Source of the DNA: a virus
Virus record (IMG/VR): IMGVR_UViG_3300014720_000015
Span: 62,001-126,000 of that record
Direction: 5' to 3' (one strand)
DNA length: 64,000 nucleotides
Shown in pieces: positions 9,118 to 18,616 of the stretch. The position numbers were made by a program, and so were the translations under genes. The notes under the pieces are model-generated. The model had not been told where the DNA came from. It was given only the letters and a program-made list of their open reading frames with translations, and did not search any database. The first letter of the stretch is position 1. Each line of letters begins with the position of its first letter.

Positions 9118-9405
9118 ATGAGTAATACATTATCACCATACGGTAGAATAAAAGTATATTGGAATGATAGACCAGAAAACTATTCTAGGTCAAATAGAAA
9201 CACCATACGCAATAAGTTTGCTAAAAAGTATGGTATTGACAAAGATAAGGTTAAAGTGGTTTATAGACCCGTTAAAATGGATAATAAGGGTAATCTCGTC
9301 AAGTTGGATGGGGTTAAGATTGACAATATCGGTGATATAAACTACCAAAGACAATTATTCAAGGAGTGGCTTGAAAGGGAAAACAAAGATGTTGATTTTG
9401 ACTAA
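9118..9405 (+). CDS. Small conserved-looking protein in recombination operon
   Basis: A 95-residue, Lys/Asp/Asn-rich soluble protein of unknown function. It opens with SPYGRIKVYWNDRPENYSRS, and has an alternating charged middle. It is packed between the coiled-coil gene (3 nt gap) and the gp46-like gene (3 nt gap), so it is translated with the recombination subunits. No domain is recognised. Confidence 0.6.
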   Translation: MSNTLSPYGRIKVYWNDRPENYSRSNRNTIRNKFAKKYGIDKDKVKVVYRPVKMDNKGNLVKLDGVKIDNIGDINYQRQLFKEWLERENKDVDFD

Positions 9406-9408
9406 TTG

Positions 9409-11466
9409 ATGCGTTTGGATGATAAGGTTAATTCCGAATTGGATGTGGATGTTATCCAAAGTAACAATAAGAAGTGGGAATTTGAGTGGGTTATGGTTGA
9501 TAACTTTTTATCTTTTGGCGATAATAATTATTTTCCAATCAATAAATTTAATGGGTTAACAACAGTTACGTCAAACCCTCCCAACCAGGGTGGAAAATCG
9601 ACATTAATTATTGATGCGTTTAAATTTTTACTATTCGGCACTACCAGTAAGACCAATAAGAACGAACAGATATTCAATAGATATCGAGATAAGGATAGTT
9701 TGACCGTTAGGGGTTTAATGCGTATTGAGAATGAAGATGAGTTTATCATTGAACGAATGTTAACGAGAAACGGTAAAAAACATGGTGGTTGGTTAGTTAA
9801 AAATATTGTTAATTACTATAGGATACTTCCAGATGGCGAGGAAGATAAGATGAATGAAGAGGATTCAGTTCAGACCACCAAAAAAATACAAGAAACTGTC
9901 GGTAGTGTTGATGATTTTGATTTGGTTACTTTGGCAACAGGTAAGAATTTGGATTCATTAATTGATTTTTCTGTCACAGAAAACGGGAAAATATTTACAA
10001 AGTTCATTGGTCTTGAAATAATGGAGCATAAAGAAGCTATCGTTAGAAAGTTATATAATGAATTTCAGAAGACAATGAAATCCAACATGTATAACATTGT
10101 TGATTTGAATGAGCAACTTGAGTCAGATACTGAAAAACTTTCATTGACACAGGAGTTATTGGTACAAGCTGAAACCCTTAAAGCGTCAGCAAAGACCGAA
10201 TTGGATGATTTGGGTCAGCAAAAGATTGACTTGATTAATAGCAAGGAAAAAATTGATGAGAAGTTATCAATGAGTAACCCAGATAAGGTCACCAATGAAA
10301 TTGATGAGATAACAAAACTTGGTATCAAGTATAAGGAAAATCTTAAAGAGATAGTTGATTCAATTTCACAAATAGGTGAGGTCTTTTATGATGAATATAA
10401 AGAAAAACGTTTAAATGACGAGCTGAACAGTATCATAACAAAAATAGGTATTCGTCAAAACGATATAACAAAATATCAGAGAGATATATCATCTCTAAGA
10501 AACTCTGAAATATGTGGTACATGTAAAAGACCTTTGGAGGGTGTTGACAACACTGAAAATATCAAAGAACTTGAAAGCAACATCAAAACTGCTGAAAATG
10601 ACATAAAGGGTTTTGAAACAAGACGTTCCGAATTGAAAAGTGAAATAGATTCGATGAAAGAGTTTAAAGAATCTTTAAATAAGAAACAAAGACTTGAATT
10701 GGAACGAGATAGAATCAATGTAAAGTTAGATGAACTTAGAAATAAGTTGAAAGAACTGAATAATCTCAAGAAAGAATATGATTCCAATGCTAAAGCAATT
10801 GAATTCAATAAGAAGGTTGAAGCAAATGTCAGTTTTGTTAATTCAAAAATACAAATTAAGACACATGAACATGAGGAATTGGTTAGAAAGATTGAAAACA
10901 TCAAAAATGAAGTTACAACACTAACCAATAACATTCAGAACAATACGGCTTTAGTAAAACAGATTGAAAAGGAATTAAAAGCTGAGAAGTTGTATAAACT
11001 TTATATTGAGATGGTGGGCAAAAAAGGTGTTTCAAAGATTGTTTTACGTTCAGTTCTACCAATTATAAATTCAGAACTTGAAAGATTACTTGAAGGTGTA
11101 TGTGATTTTGATGTTGAAGTTAGGATGGATGACAAAAATGATGTACATTTGATGATATTGAAAGACGATGTTGAAGGTTTATTGAAATCAACCAGTGGTT
11201 TTGAACGAACGGTAAGTGGTGTTGCTTTAAGATGTGTGTTGGGTGTTGTATCAACATTACCGATGCCAAACTTCATAGCCTTTGACGAGGTGTTGGATAA
11301 GGTTGCGAATGAAAATATACCAAATATGAAACCATTATTTGATAAGATAAAAGACATGTATGATAAGGTGTTTATAATAACACACGATGATTTGGCCAGA
11401 GATTGGTCAGATAAAATAATAACAATTACAAAATCAGATAACGTATCAACGATAAATTATATCTGA
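9409..11466 (+). CDS. SbcC/Rad50-like ATPase (T4 gp46-like)
   Basis: A 685-residue SMC-type ATPase. The N-terminus has FLSFGDNNYF and the P-loop PPNQGGKSTLI (residues ~60-70). Long coiled coils flank a zinc hook CGTCKRP near residue 365. The C-terminal lobe has an ABC signature region (TSGFERTVSGVALR), Walker B FIAFDEVLDKV and a switch His in IITHDD. It pairs with the SbcD-like nuclease for end resection and replication-coupled recombination. The ATG at 9409 is chosen over the TTG at 9406. Confidence 0.9.
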   Translation: MRLDDKVNSELDVDVIQSNNKKWEFEWVMVDNFLSFGDNNYFPINKFNGLTTVTSNPPNQGGKSTLIIDAFKFLLFGTTSKTNKNEQIFNRYRDKDSLTVRGLMRIENEDEFIIERMLTRNGKKHGGWLVKNIVNYYRILPDGEEDKMNEEDSVQTTKKIQETVGSVDDFDLVTLATGKNLDSLIDFSVTENGKIFTKFIGLEIMEHKEAIVRKLYNEFQKTMKSNMYNIVDLNEQLESDTEKLSLTQELLVQAETLKASAKTELDDLGQQKIDLINSKEKIDEKLSMSNPDKVTNEIDEITKLGIKYKENLKEIVDSISQIGEVFYDEYKEKRLNDELNSIITKIGIRQNDITKYQRDISSLRNSEICGTCKRPLEGVDNTENIKELESNIKTAENDIKGFETRRSELKSEIDSMKEFKESLNKKQRLELERDRINVKLDELRNKLKELNNLKKEYDSNAKAIEFNKKVEANVSFVNSKIQIKTHEHEELVRKIENIKNEVTTLTNNIQNNTALVKQIEKELKAEKLYKLYIEMVGKKGVSKIVLRSVLPIINSELERLLEGVCDFDVEVRMDDKNDVHLMILKDDVEGLLKSTSGFERTVSGVALRCVLGVVSTLPMPNFIAFDEVLDKVANENIPNMKPLFDKIKDMYDKVFIITHDDLARDWSDKIITITKSDNVSTINYI

Positions 11467-11479
11467 TAGAAGAAATTAT

Positions 11480-12322
11480 GTGGAGATGGATAAAAGAATG
11501 CACTATGGGAATGAAACTGCGGTAACGTCATATTTTAAAGACATAAGAAAATATGATTTATTAACGAAAGAAGAAGAGATTGAATTAACCAATAAGATAA
11601 AAAATGGTGATGAAAAATCACTAAAAAAATTGATGGAATCCAATCTTAAGTTTGTGATAAGAATAGCAAAGGAATATCAAGGTAATGGACTACCATTAAG
11701 TGACCTTATAAGTGAGGGTAATTATGGTATGATGAAAGCTGCCAGCAAATTTGAGCCAGAAAAGGGTTATAGATTCATATCTTATGCCGTTTGGTGGATT
11801 AAACAATCGATATTACAGTCATTGAATGATAATTCAAGAATAGTTAGACTACCAACAAACGTTGTTAATAAAATAAGTACACTTAAAGCGCAAATCGAAA
11901 AGTTTGAACATGAAAATGAACGTGAACCAGTCTTTGGCGAAGTTCTATGTGAAGATGGTGATGTTTATGATTTTGAAACCTCACAGTATAGATTATACCT
12001 CAATGACTGTGTAAATGATGACGATAGCTCAACGGAATTCGGTGATTTACTATGTGCAGATGAGGAAAGAACCAGCTTTGATTTAGAAGAAGATAAACGG
12101 CTTAAGACCGAATTGGCCAATGTTTTATCTAAATTGGACGATAGAGAAGCTGAAATTCTAAAACTATATTTTGGTATCGACAGTGAGTTTGAACCAATGA
12201 CACTTGAAGCGATTGGTGATAGATATGATTTAACAAAAGAAAGGGTAAGGCAAATCAAAGAACGTGCAATTCTTAAACTAAGACACCACGCCAAAACACT
12301 CCATGATATTATTAATTCTTGA
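11480..12322 (+). CDS. RNA polymerase sigma factor, sigma-70 family
   Basis: A 280-residue sigma factor with all main regions: 1.2 (YFKDIRKYDLLTKEEEIELT), region 2 (MESNLKFVIRIAKEYQGNG, then RFISYAVWWIKQSI covering 2.3-2.4), region 3 (LPTNVVNKIST), and region 4 with a helix-turn-helix (LEAIGDRYDLTKERVRQIKE). GTG 11480 or ATG 11486 may be the start. Its place next to gp46/gp47 matches T4 gene 55, the late sigma factor, but this protein is full-length and resembles a Bacteroidota primary sigma factor. It may direct transcription from the ATATTTAT motif found before late genes. Confidence 0.9.
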   Translation: MEMDKRMHYGNETAVTSYFKDIRKYDLLTKEEEIELTNKIKNGDEKSLKKLMESNLKFVIRIAKEYQGNGLPLSDLISEGNYGMMKAASKFEPEKGYRFISYAVWWIKQSILQSLNDNSRIVRLPTNVVNKISTLKAQIEKFEHENEREPVFGEVLCEDGDVYDFETSQYRLYLNDCVNDDDSSTEFGDLLCADEERTSFDLEEDKRLKTELANVLSKLDDREAEILKLYFGIDSEFEPMTLEAIGDRYDLTKERVRQIKERAILKLRHHAKTLHDIINS

Positions 12323-12329
12323 TTTTTAG

Positions 12330-12337
12330 ATATTTAT
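12330..12337 (+). promoter_or_regulatory. Late-type ATATTTAT promoter motif
   Basis: ATATTTAT followed by ATATAAATA, 24 nt before the ATG at 12354. It marks the switch from replication genes to the late block. The motif recurs before many virion-type genes and differs from TATATTTG used by early-looking genes. Confidence 0.45.
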
Positions 12338-12353
12338 ATATAAATAGATAAAC

Positions 12354-13550
12354 ATGAAAATTAAGTATTTGGTGTGGTTGGGTGCCTTATTATTGGCATC
12401 ATGTGCAGCCATTATTTCGGTTAAAGGTCTGGCGTTACTATTTGGTGGCGGCATTATCCTATATTTCATATTTGGTACCATGGAAGGTATCAAGTTGATA
12501 ACTGCTGGGGTTGTTGAAAGATTCTGGTCAGCATTACCAACAACATTGAGAACATATCTGATTGGTGGTGTGGGTATTTTGATGTTAATAACCAGTTTGG
12601 GTATCTATGGATTTTTTAGTGGTAACTATCAAGGTGTTGCCGATAAATTGACCGTTGAGGATGGTAAAGTAGAACTTATAGAGAATAGAATTAAAGTATT
12701 TGAAGATAGAATAAGAACTAATAAGGAAAATATTGAAGGTAAGAAAGAAATTAGGTTGGGGTATAGTAATGAAAATTCTGAATTATCAAACAACCTTCAG
12801 TTCAGTCAAGGGATAACCGAAAACGGTAACCAATATAACTACTTGTCTAAAGACCAAAAAAATAATCAAAAAATAATAGAAAACAATAAGGAAAAGATTG
12901 ATAAATTAAATATTGAAATCGATGAATTATTGGAAACGAATACGACACTTTCGGATTCAATCATAGTAAATAAGGGTAAAATTAACGAAATTAGGTCAAA
13001 TAGTGATATAACTGCTGAAGTTGGTCCATTAAGATATTTGAGTGATATTACAGGTTTACCTATGGGTAAAGTTGTAAATATTCTAATGATGCTTATTGTG
13101 TTCGTATTTGACCCAATGGCAATCAGTTTAGTTATTTTGGCTAATAAGTTGGATGAACTCGATACTAAAAATAACACTAAACAACCAAAGATAAAAAAAG
13201 GTGAGTTAAAGGACACTGTGACATTTGAAAATCTTAAAACCGAAACCTTTGAGGACGAAGAAGAGATTGTTGACGTGGTATTACCAATCGTTCAACCAGA
13301 ACCAATAAATGAAGACCCGATAGTTGAACCAGAACCAATTAAAGAAGAACCTAAAGAAGAAAATGTAACCAATAATTTGGGTCATATTGGTAAAAAGATG
13401 TTACAGAAGTTGGTCAACCCGTCAGAACAAAAGCCAAAGAAACAACCAATTATCACCAAAGGTAAAATAACACAAGAGGATGTTCCTCAGATAAAAGAAG
13501 GGTTAAATAGAGGTTTTTCAGTTAACGTACCAGAAAGAAAAAAAAAATAA
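12354..13550 (+). CDS. Large membrane protein with coiled coil, late region
   Basis: A 398-residue membrane protein of unknown function. Hydrophobic segments lie at residues ~5-45 (two adjacent) and ~65-85, then a long charged coiled coil (residues ~95-215), another hydrophobic segment at ~235-260 (NILMMLIVFVFDPMAISLVI), and a soluble tail rich in Pro and Glu. LLASC near residue 17 resembles a lipobox, but the flanking segment looks transmembrane. It heads the late block and precedes an amidase-like gene, so a role in infection or lysis is possible. Confidence 0.65.
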   Translation: MKIKYLVWLGALLLASCAAIISVKGLALLFGGGIILYFIFGTMEGIKLITAGVVERFWSALPTTLRTYLIGGVGILMLITSLGIYGFFSGNYQGVADKLTVEDGKVELIENRIKVFEDRIRTNKENIEGKKEIRLGYSNENSELSNNLQFSQGITENGNQYNYLSKDQKNNQKIIENNKEKIDKLNIEIDELLETNTTLSDSIIVNKGKINEIRSNSDITAEVGPLRYLSDITGLPMGKVVNILMMLIVFVFDPMAISLVILANKLDELDTKNNTKQPKIKKGELKDTVTFENLKTETFEDEEEIVDVVLPIVQPEPINEDPIVEPEPIKEEPKEENVTNNLGHIGKKMLQKLVNPSEQKPKKQPIITKGKITQEDVPQIKEGLNRGFSVNVPERKKK

Positions 13551-14180
13551 ATGGATATTGACACTACCAGTTACGCTTTAAATGTTGACAACTTTAAAAA
13601 AAGTCAAACTAAGAAAAAACGTATAGTTATGGTTAATTCATACAATTACGGTATGAATCATTTCCATGGGTGGCAAAATAGGATTTGTGGTTCGTATGAT
13701 AAAGTAACACACTTCACTGTCACTAAAGATGGTAAGGTATATCAACACTTAGATACTGATTATACTACTAAATTAATTGGTAATCGATTAGATGACGATA
13801 TTATATCAATAACTTTAGAAAATGTTGGGTTTTTACGTTTAAAGATTGATGACGGTAATTTAGTTAATTGGTTGAACGATATTCATACGGATGACAACAT
13901 AACATTTAAGAAATGGCGAGGTTATGATTTTTGGGATAACTATACAAAAGAACAATTTAATGCTGTTTCCGATTTAGTCAGATATTTATGTAATAGATTC
14001 GATATCCCAAAAAAGGTTGTTGGACATGGAATCAAACTTGAAAACGCAAATACACTTGATGGTGTAATGTATCGAAGTAATTTTGATAGGTATTACTTGG
14101 ATTTATCAGCATCTTGGAATTTTGGTGAATTCAAAAATATAATTGAACAAAAAACTAATGAAAATGAAATCATTGATTAA
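13551..14180 (+). CDS. Amidase-2/PGRP-fold protein, probably degenerate
   Basis: A 209-residue protein with the amidase-2 fold pattern: THFTVTKDGKVYQHLDTDYT in the middle, a late helix YTKEQFNAVSDLVRYLCNRF, then VVGHGI. The His in VVGHG is kept, but the first zinc ligand (His in the usual IVIHHT block) is replaced (IVMVNSYNYG). It abuts the upstream membrane protein gene. Compare the intact paralogue at 19.25 kb. I infer a binding or structural role on peptidoglycan, not catalysis. Confidence 0.6.
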   Translation: MDIDTTSYALNVDNFKKSQTKKKRIVMVNSYNYGMNHFHGWQNRICGSYDKVTHFTVTKDGKVYQHLDTDYTTKLIGNRLDDDIISITLENVGFLRLKIDDGNLVNWLNDIHTDDNITFKKWRGYDFWDNYTKEQFNAVSDLVRYLCNRFDIPKKVVGHGIKLENANTLDGVMYRSNFDRYYLDLSASWNFGEFKNIIEQKTNENEIID

Positions 14181-14583
14181 CGAATACGACATCACAAAGA
14201 TGATGATTCAAAAAATAAACGAATCAAAATTAATTCGTGAACAGGAAGAAACTATTGATAACACACAAAGTCCTGATGGTCAAACAATAGAAGGTTCCAA
14301 TTTACAAGATGAAATAAAAAGATTCACGGATTATTTAGGTACTAATCGAGTGGACTTTAATGAGCTTAATATATATCCAAAAGAGAATAATGCGGTTTGG
14401 TCTGGTAAATTCACAAACGGAATTGAATGGCAAATATCAGTAAATGATGATTTGGTGTTAAATACTCAAGGAACACCAATTGATGACCCAGAAATGGAGT
14501 TAATTGAAAAACTAAAAAAATATTCAAGTGTTTGGGCTGAAGATTGGGCCAAAAAACTTAGAACAGACTATAAAAACGCTTAA
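14158..14583 (+). CDS. Putative head-internal protein with LxE-type cleavage sites
   Basis: A ~141-residue acidic protein, unknown function; starts at ATG 14158 or 14164 inside the end of the amidase-like gene. The N-terminus MKMKSLINE-YDITKM carries I-N-E, and INE/IRE recur in the next 25 residues (QKINESKLIREQEE). Such sites resemble T4 prohead protease sites. The C-terminal part (residues ~55-140) looks globular. Confidence 0.55.
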   Translation: MKMKSLINEYDITKMMIQKINESKLIREQEETIDNTQSPDGQTIEGSNLQDEIKRFTDYLGTNRVDFNELNIYPKENNAVWSGKFTNGIEWQISVNDDLVLNTQGTPIDDPEMELIEKLKKYSSVWAEDWAKKLRTDYKNA

Positions 14584-14596
14584 GTCGTTATACGTT

Positions 14597-14992
14597 ATGG
14601 TAGAAAAAACTGATTATACTAAATTATCATTAATAATGAATGGCGTTATGGCCTTGTTATTGGTTGGTACGTTAATTTATTTTTTGGTATTTCATGAATC
14701 ACCAGTAATTGAGAGATATCAAGCGGAAATAGCAACACTAAAAACTAAAAACGAGCAATTAATTAATGATTTTGATAAAATACAAAAAGAAAAAGAGATA
14801 TCAAAAAAAATAACAGAAAAACTTGATAAGGGGTTAGATAATATAACTAAAGAATTGAAAACCGTTAATTATGAAATTTATATACTCAATAAAAACAGGA
14901 ATAAAAAAGAGCCTTTTGTTAGTAATCTTCCTAATGACTCCATTGCTGGTGAATTCACAAAGTATTTACAACGGAGAAATCAAACGCGGTGA
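14597..14992 (+). CDS. Inner-membrane spanin-like protein
   Basis: A 131-residue protein with an N-in transmembrane segment (LIMNGVMALLLVGTLIYFLVF, residues ~11-31) followed by a periplasmic coiled coil and a basic tail. This is the build of i-spanins such as lambda Rz. The gene for a signal-peptide protein overlaps its 3' part in another frame by 122 nt, the nested arrangement typical of spanin pairs. Together they would fuse inner and outer membranes at lysis. Confidence 0.6.
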   Translation: MVEKTDYTKLSLIMNGVMALLLVGTLIYFLVFHESPVIERYQAEIATLKTKNEQLINDFDKIQKEKEISKKITEKLDKGLDNITKELKTVNYEIYILNKNRNKKEPFVSNLPNDSIAGEFTKYLQRRNQTR

Positions 14993-15398
14993 GATTTTAG
15001 GTACAAAAGATTCTATCGGTAATATATACATTCACATGCACATTGAAGACGCTAAGATATTCTTAACGGACTTATTGGATTATGAATTAATTGTTGATAG
15101 TATATTACCAGTATATGAAAAAAGAGACTCATTACAAAAGTCAGCAATCACATTAAACATACAGAAAATAACTGAACTACAAAAACAGAGTGAATTATGT
15201 GAAGAACAGAATCTTAAACTTAAAGGTGTCTTAAATAATTTAGAGGAAATAGGTACATTTAAAGATTTGACAATAGAAAATGTTGAGAAACAGGTAAAAA
15301 AGGAGAAGCTAAAGAAAACATTAGGTTTCATAGGTTCTGGTATTGGTGGTATAGGTATCGGAATAGTAGTTGGTTTCACCGTCTTTTATTTAAGATGA
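14871..15398 (+). CDS. Secreted coiled-coil protein, o-spanin-like partner
   Basis: A 175-residue protein with a signal peptide (SLLLVIFLMTPLLVNSQS), a central coiled coil (residues ~70-140) and a C-terminal hydrophobic segment (LGFIGSGIGGIGIGIVVGFT). It overlaps the i-spanin-like gene. No lipobox Cys follows the signal peptide, so it is not a classical lipoprotein o-spanin; the C-terminal segment may anchor it. It ends at a strong terminator. Confidence 0.55.
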   Translation: MKFIYSIKTGIKKSLLLVIFLMTPLLVNSQSIYNGEIKRGEILGTKDSIGNIYIHMHIEDAKIFLTDLLDYELIVDSILPVYEKRDSLQKSAITLNIQKITELQKQSELCEEQNLKLKGVLNNLEEIGTFKDLTIENVEKQVKKEKLKKTLGFIGSGIGGIGIGIVVGFTVFYLR

Positions 15399-15421
15399 CA
15401 CAAATAACATAATTAGAAAGA

Positions 15422-15447
15422 AACCTCACCGATTGGTGAGGTTTTTT
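15422..15447 (+). terminator. Intrinsic terminator
   Basis: AACCTCACC-gatt-GGTGAGGTT followed by a T run; nine perfect base pairs. It closes the lysis gene group. Confidence 0.9.
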
Positions 15448-15488
15448 TGTTTATTATTCATATTTACAGATATAATTATAATTGTATC

Positions 15489-15734
15489 ATGGCGAACGAA
15501 AAAATAACAGAGGCTATAACTAAAACCGATAAGTCGGAAATCAAGACCTACGTAATCAATTCTAAAGACCTTGAGGATAAAATTGAAAAAATCATTAAGG
15601 CTAAGTTGAAGAATAACAAGGAACTTGAAGATAAGGTTGTTGATATAACCAGAAATGTATTAACTCAATTGTATAAGAACCTTTGGGTTAAGAGAAATTT
15701 TTGGGCCAGTTCACTATCAAATAAATCAGCATAA
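15489..15734 (+). CDS. Small helical protein
   Basis: An 81-residue Lys/Glu-rich, likely helical protein of unknown function. TATAATTG lies 12 nt before the ATG (TATAATTG-TATC-ATG), the same spacing as other genes, so the start is 15489 and not an upstream in-frame ATG at 15447. Its stop overlaps the next start (TAATG). Confidence 0.6.
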   Translation: MANEKITEAITKTDKSEIKTYVINSKDLEDKIEKIIKAKLKNNKELEDKVVDITRNVLTQLYKNLWVKRNFWASSLSNKSA

Positions 15735-16981
15735 TGAAACGAATTAAGATAAACGAATCACAAGCAATCCTATTAAAAAAATTGGGTGCTAAAAAGAAAA
15801 AGCTAAAACTGACATCAGAACAGTTTAACCGATTATGTGAATCAAAACTTGGGGCTGAAGGTGTTGTGCATAATTTTAAAAACAATGCAACAAAATTTGG
15901 TATGGCACCCAATCAATTCAAAGAAGAGGTTGAAAGTGTAAATGCTAATGAATTAAAAAAAGCTGTTATTGAATTGTTAAGGTCGTCTTTAAGTGATTCA
16001 GAAGTTAAAGAAATTCCACCAATACTACAATCTTTAGGAATATCAATTGACGATATTAAAGACATCGCCACTGAAGAATTCATAATGGCTGAAGTAGAAA
16101 CTAAAAAAACCATCATTGATGAATTTGTTAATGAGTTATTAAATAGAACAAGCGTTAATGAAGGTGGTGGTGAAGAAATAAAACATTATCACCTGTTAAG
16201 CCATTTAAATGATTTACCAGATACAAGGGACGAAGTTGATTGGCAGAACGGCCCAAAATATTTAATTGACAGCATAACTGATGGTGATGCGAAAACTGTT
16301 GTTAGGGATAAAGAATTCTTTATTGGTAGAACATTTAAAACTCGTGCTGATAAAGTGATTAAAGAGATGGGGTATATTAAAAACTTTGCCAAAAAATTCG
16401 GTGAACTACCAGTATTTCAAATCGAGGGTAACAATATAAAGGTCGTTAACCCAAAATTCTTAGAATGGCGAGACGAATACATAAAAAATAAAGCGGGTGT
16501 GTTAGATAAATGGGGTACCACAGAATCTACTGGCGCAGCTTCAAGTGGTGCTTACGTTGGTCCGATGACTATGAGTAATAAAGTGTCTAAAAACTCACCT
16601 AGTGAAGAAATGAAAGAAATCATATCTGATTCAGATGAAGAATTCAGCGAAGATGACGTAATGGAATCCACTGGAGCAGCGTCAAACGCTACATATGATG
16701 CGCCTGGTTTTGCACCAACAAAGAAGGGTACAAAGATTGGACCGTATAAACAGAATATCGATGTATACCAAACAAATAAACTAACAAAGAATGAGGGTGT
16801 TGATAATACAACTAACTTAGATGCAACTTCTTGGCCAGATGGTGAATTTGTTGACTTTGATGATTGTGTTAAATTGAATAATAATAAGAAAGCTGAAAAT
16901 GGTGGTTGTAGTCAAGGTGATACTGGGGTTGTTAAATTAAGAAAAACCAAAAAATCGATAATATCAAACCAAAAAGGTTAA
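15734..16981 (+). CDS. Head core/internal-type protein with repeated ESTGAAS motif
   Basis: A 415-residue protein. Its N-terminus MKRIKINE-SQ ends in I-N-E, a possible prohead protease site. Two copies of (E)STGAAS-x-A-Y (residues ~265 and ~312) are followed by Gly/Pro-rich stretches seen in head-associated proteins of T4-like phages. Acidic clusters (SDSDEEFSEDD) support a scaffold/core nature. Function inferred from context with the next gene. Confidence 0.55.
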   Translation: MKRIKINESQAILLKKLGAKKKKLKLTSEQFNRLCESKLGAEGVVHNFKNNATKFGMAPNQFKEEVESVNANELKKAVIELLRSSLSDSEVKEIPPILQSLGISIDDIKDIATEEFIMAEVETKKTIIDEFVNELLNRTSVNEGGGEEIKHYHLLSHLNDLPDTRDEVDWQNGPKYLIDSITDGDAKTVVRDKEFFIGRTFKTRADKVIKEMGYIKNFAKKFGELPVFQIEGNNIKVVNPKFLEWRDEYIKNKAGVLDKWGTTESTGAASSGAYVGPMTMSNKVSKNSPSEEMKEIISDSDEEFSEDDVMESTGAASNATYDAPGFAPTKKGTKIGPYKQNIDVYQTNKLTKNEGVDNTTNLDATSWPDGEFVDFDDCVKLNNNKKAENGGCSQGDTGVVKLRKTKKSIISNQKG

Positions 16982-17007
16982 AATAAACCACTTTAATTAA
17001 TTAAAGC

Positions 17008-17015
17008 ATATTTAT
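17008..17015 (+). promoter_or_regulatory. Late-type ATATTTAT promoter motif
   Basis: ATATTTAT within CATATTTATAAATATAC, 25 nt before the ATG at 17033. Same motif as before 12354, 34215, 41668, 48837 and others. Confidence 0.45.
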
Positions 17016-17032
17016 AAATATACTTAAAAAAA

Positions 17033-18616
17033 ATGGATAAAGAACAATTAAAAAAGGTATTAAGGGAATCAACTCTTTCAGAAGTAAAAGCTGTTGGACT
17101 TGCCATCACTGATAAAGTGAAAGCTCAGGACAAAAAAGAGAATGATACTTATTATAAAGAAGTTGAGAAAAAGATGTCTGACTACGAGAAAGCGTCCACC
17201 TCTTCAATACCTGACGCAATAGAAGAACCCAAGTTCAATTATGATTATGAAGATGAGGTTGAATATCATGAAGACATGGAAATCCGTAATGGTATGGAAA
17301 TGTTGAATTATGATAGAAAACCATCAGAAAAATTCAGTCAAAGGGCGAAAGAAGCCATTGAGGGTTCATCAAATATGGGCAATAACCCAGAATGGGCAAA
17401 TGTGTTTCCAGAACAACAAGGTTTCACAGGTCCAGAATTCGGTAAAAAATTGGTTAAAACGATTGAGCGTTCAAAAGCGAAACGCGATGCCGCAACACCA
17501 ACATTTGACCAATTCGGTGATGATATCGAAGAAAAGAATGTGGGTGTGAATAAAACCAAAAGTGCTTATAAACCAAAAGTTACAAAAAAACCAGTAGCAA
17601 TACAAGAATCTAAAAAAATTAAATTGAATGAAGCTTTAACCGAAAAGGGTATTGCTTTAGTATCTAAATGGATTGATGAAAATGGCGCTAGAGGGGCTGG
17701 AATTAAATTGATTGATGCTATTTTGCGTAAAAAGATTGGGTTATCCAGTTCAGACCTTAGCGATTCAAGCACTTTTATGAATGGTTTAGATGCTGTTGAG
17801 GAAGCTTTGGATGAGAAAGATTTACAAGGTGCATATAACATAGCCAAAGAAACCGCACAAGAAATGATTGATGAAGAGGGTGAAGCATATGGTTTCATGG
17901 AAGAAGGTTCAGGTAGTAATAGTTTGGAAAGTGTTAAAGCCAAAGCTAAACAAGAATCTCGTGATTGCGGTTGTGCGCAACATGTAAATGAAAAATCAAA
18001 AGGTGTTTATGTTATAGAAGATTTTTATGATGCTGACACTACAGTTGCCAGCTTTGAGGATGGTAGACAATTAAACGAAAATAATAATAAATCAGAAATA
18101 AAAGAATCGACTAAAATGAAAAGATTAAAATTCAAAAAACCATTCAATGGTATTGAGACAGCACTTAAAGTGATTCCAGAATCATACAAAGTAGATAACA
18201 AAGTATTCGAAATGACCGATGGTAATGAACATTATAAAATTCGTTGGGAAGGTTCACTGAATGAAGGTACACCTGTTGTTTTGAACGCATACGATAAGAC
18301 TTTGGTTCAAGAATCAATGGATAAAATCAAACACCTTATGGGTTTCAAATCTGAAGAAACTTTGGGTAATCTTAAAGGTGCTCAACGAATTGAGGAAAAC
18401 AAAGTATTTGCTGATATGCTTAAAAAAACCAGAACTCTTATGACCGAGGGTGAAGCAAAACCAGATTTTTTGGATTTGGATAAAGACGGTGATAAAAGTG
18501 AACCAATGAAAGATGCCGCAAAGGACGCTGAAGAACCAGTTAAAGAAGAAGATACTATTGAGGAGGAAATTGTTGAAACTGTTGAAATTGATAAATCAAT
18601 TAAAGATTCTGAATAA
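17033..18616 (+). CDS. Acidic head core-type protein
   Basis: A 527-residue, very charged protein. The start MDKEQLKKVLRE-STLSE has L-R-E and L-S-E, possible prohead protease sites. Near the C-terminus, FLDLDKDGDKSEPM is a calcium-loop-like segment often seen in head proteins of T4-like marine phages. Internal Met-rich starts such as TKMKRLKFKKPFNG suggest several processed pieces. Likely part of the prohead core or a packaged protein; not proven. Confidence 0.55.
   Translation: MDKEQLKKVLRESTLSEVKAVGLAITDKVKAQDKKENDTYYKEVEKKMSDYEKASTSSIPDAIEEPKFNYDYEDEVEYHEDMEIRNGMEMLNYDRKPSEKFSQRAKEAIEGSSNMGNNPEWANVFPEQQGFTGPEFGKKLVKTIERSKAKRDAATPTFDQFGDDIEEKNVGVNKTKSAYKPKVTKKPVAIQESKKIKLNEALTEKGIALVSKWIDENGARGAGIKLIDAILRKKIGLSSSDLSDSSTFMNGLDAVEEALDEKDLQGAYNIAKETAQEMIDEEGEAYGFMEEGSGSNSLESVKAKAKQESRDCGCAQHVNEKSKGVYVIEDFYDADTTVASFEDGRQLNENNNKSEIKESTKMKRLKFKKPFNGIETALKVIPESYKVDNKVFEMTDGNEHYKIRWEGSLNEGTPVVLNAYDKTLVQESMDKIKHLMGFKSEETLGNLKGAQRIEENKVFADMLKKTRTLMTEGEAKPDFLDLDKDGDKSEPMKDAAKDAEEPVKEEDTIEEEIVETVEIDKSIKDSE

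Noticed and set aside
10476-10934. Long open frame on the minus strand inside the gp46-like gene
   Set aside because: Shadow of the coiled coil coding strand; low-complexity Ser/Leu/Phe composition and no start signal.
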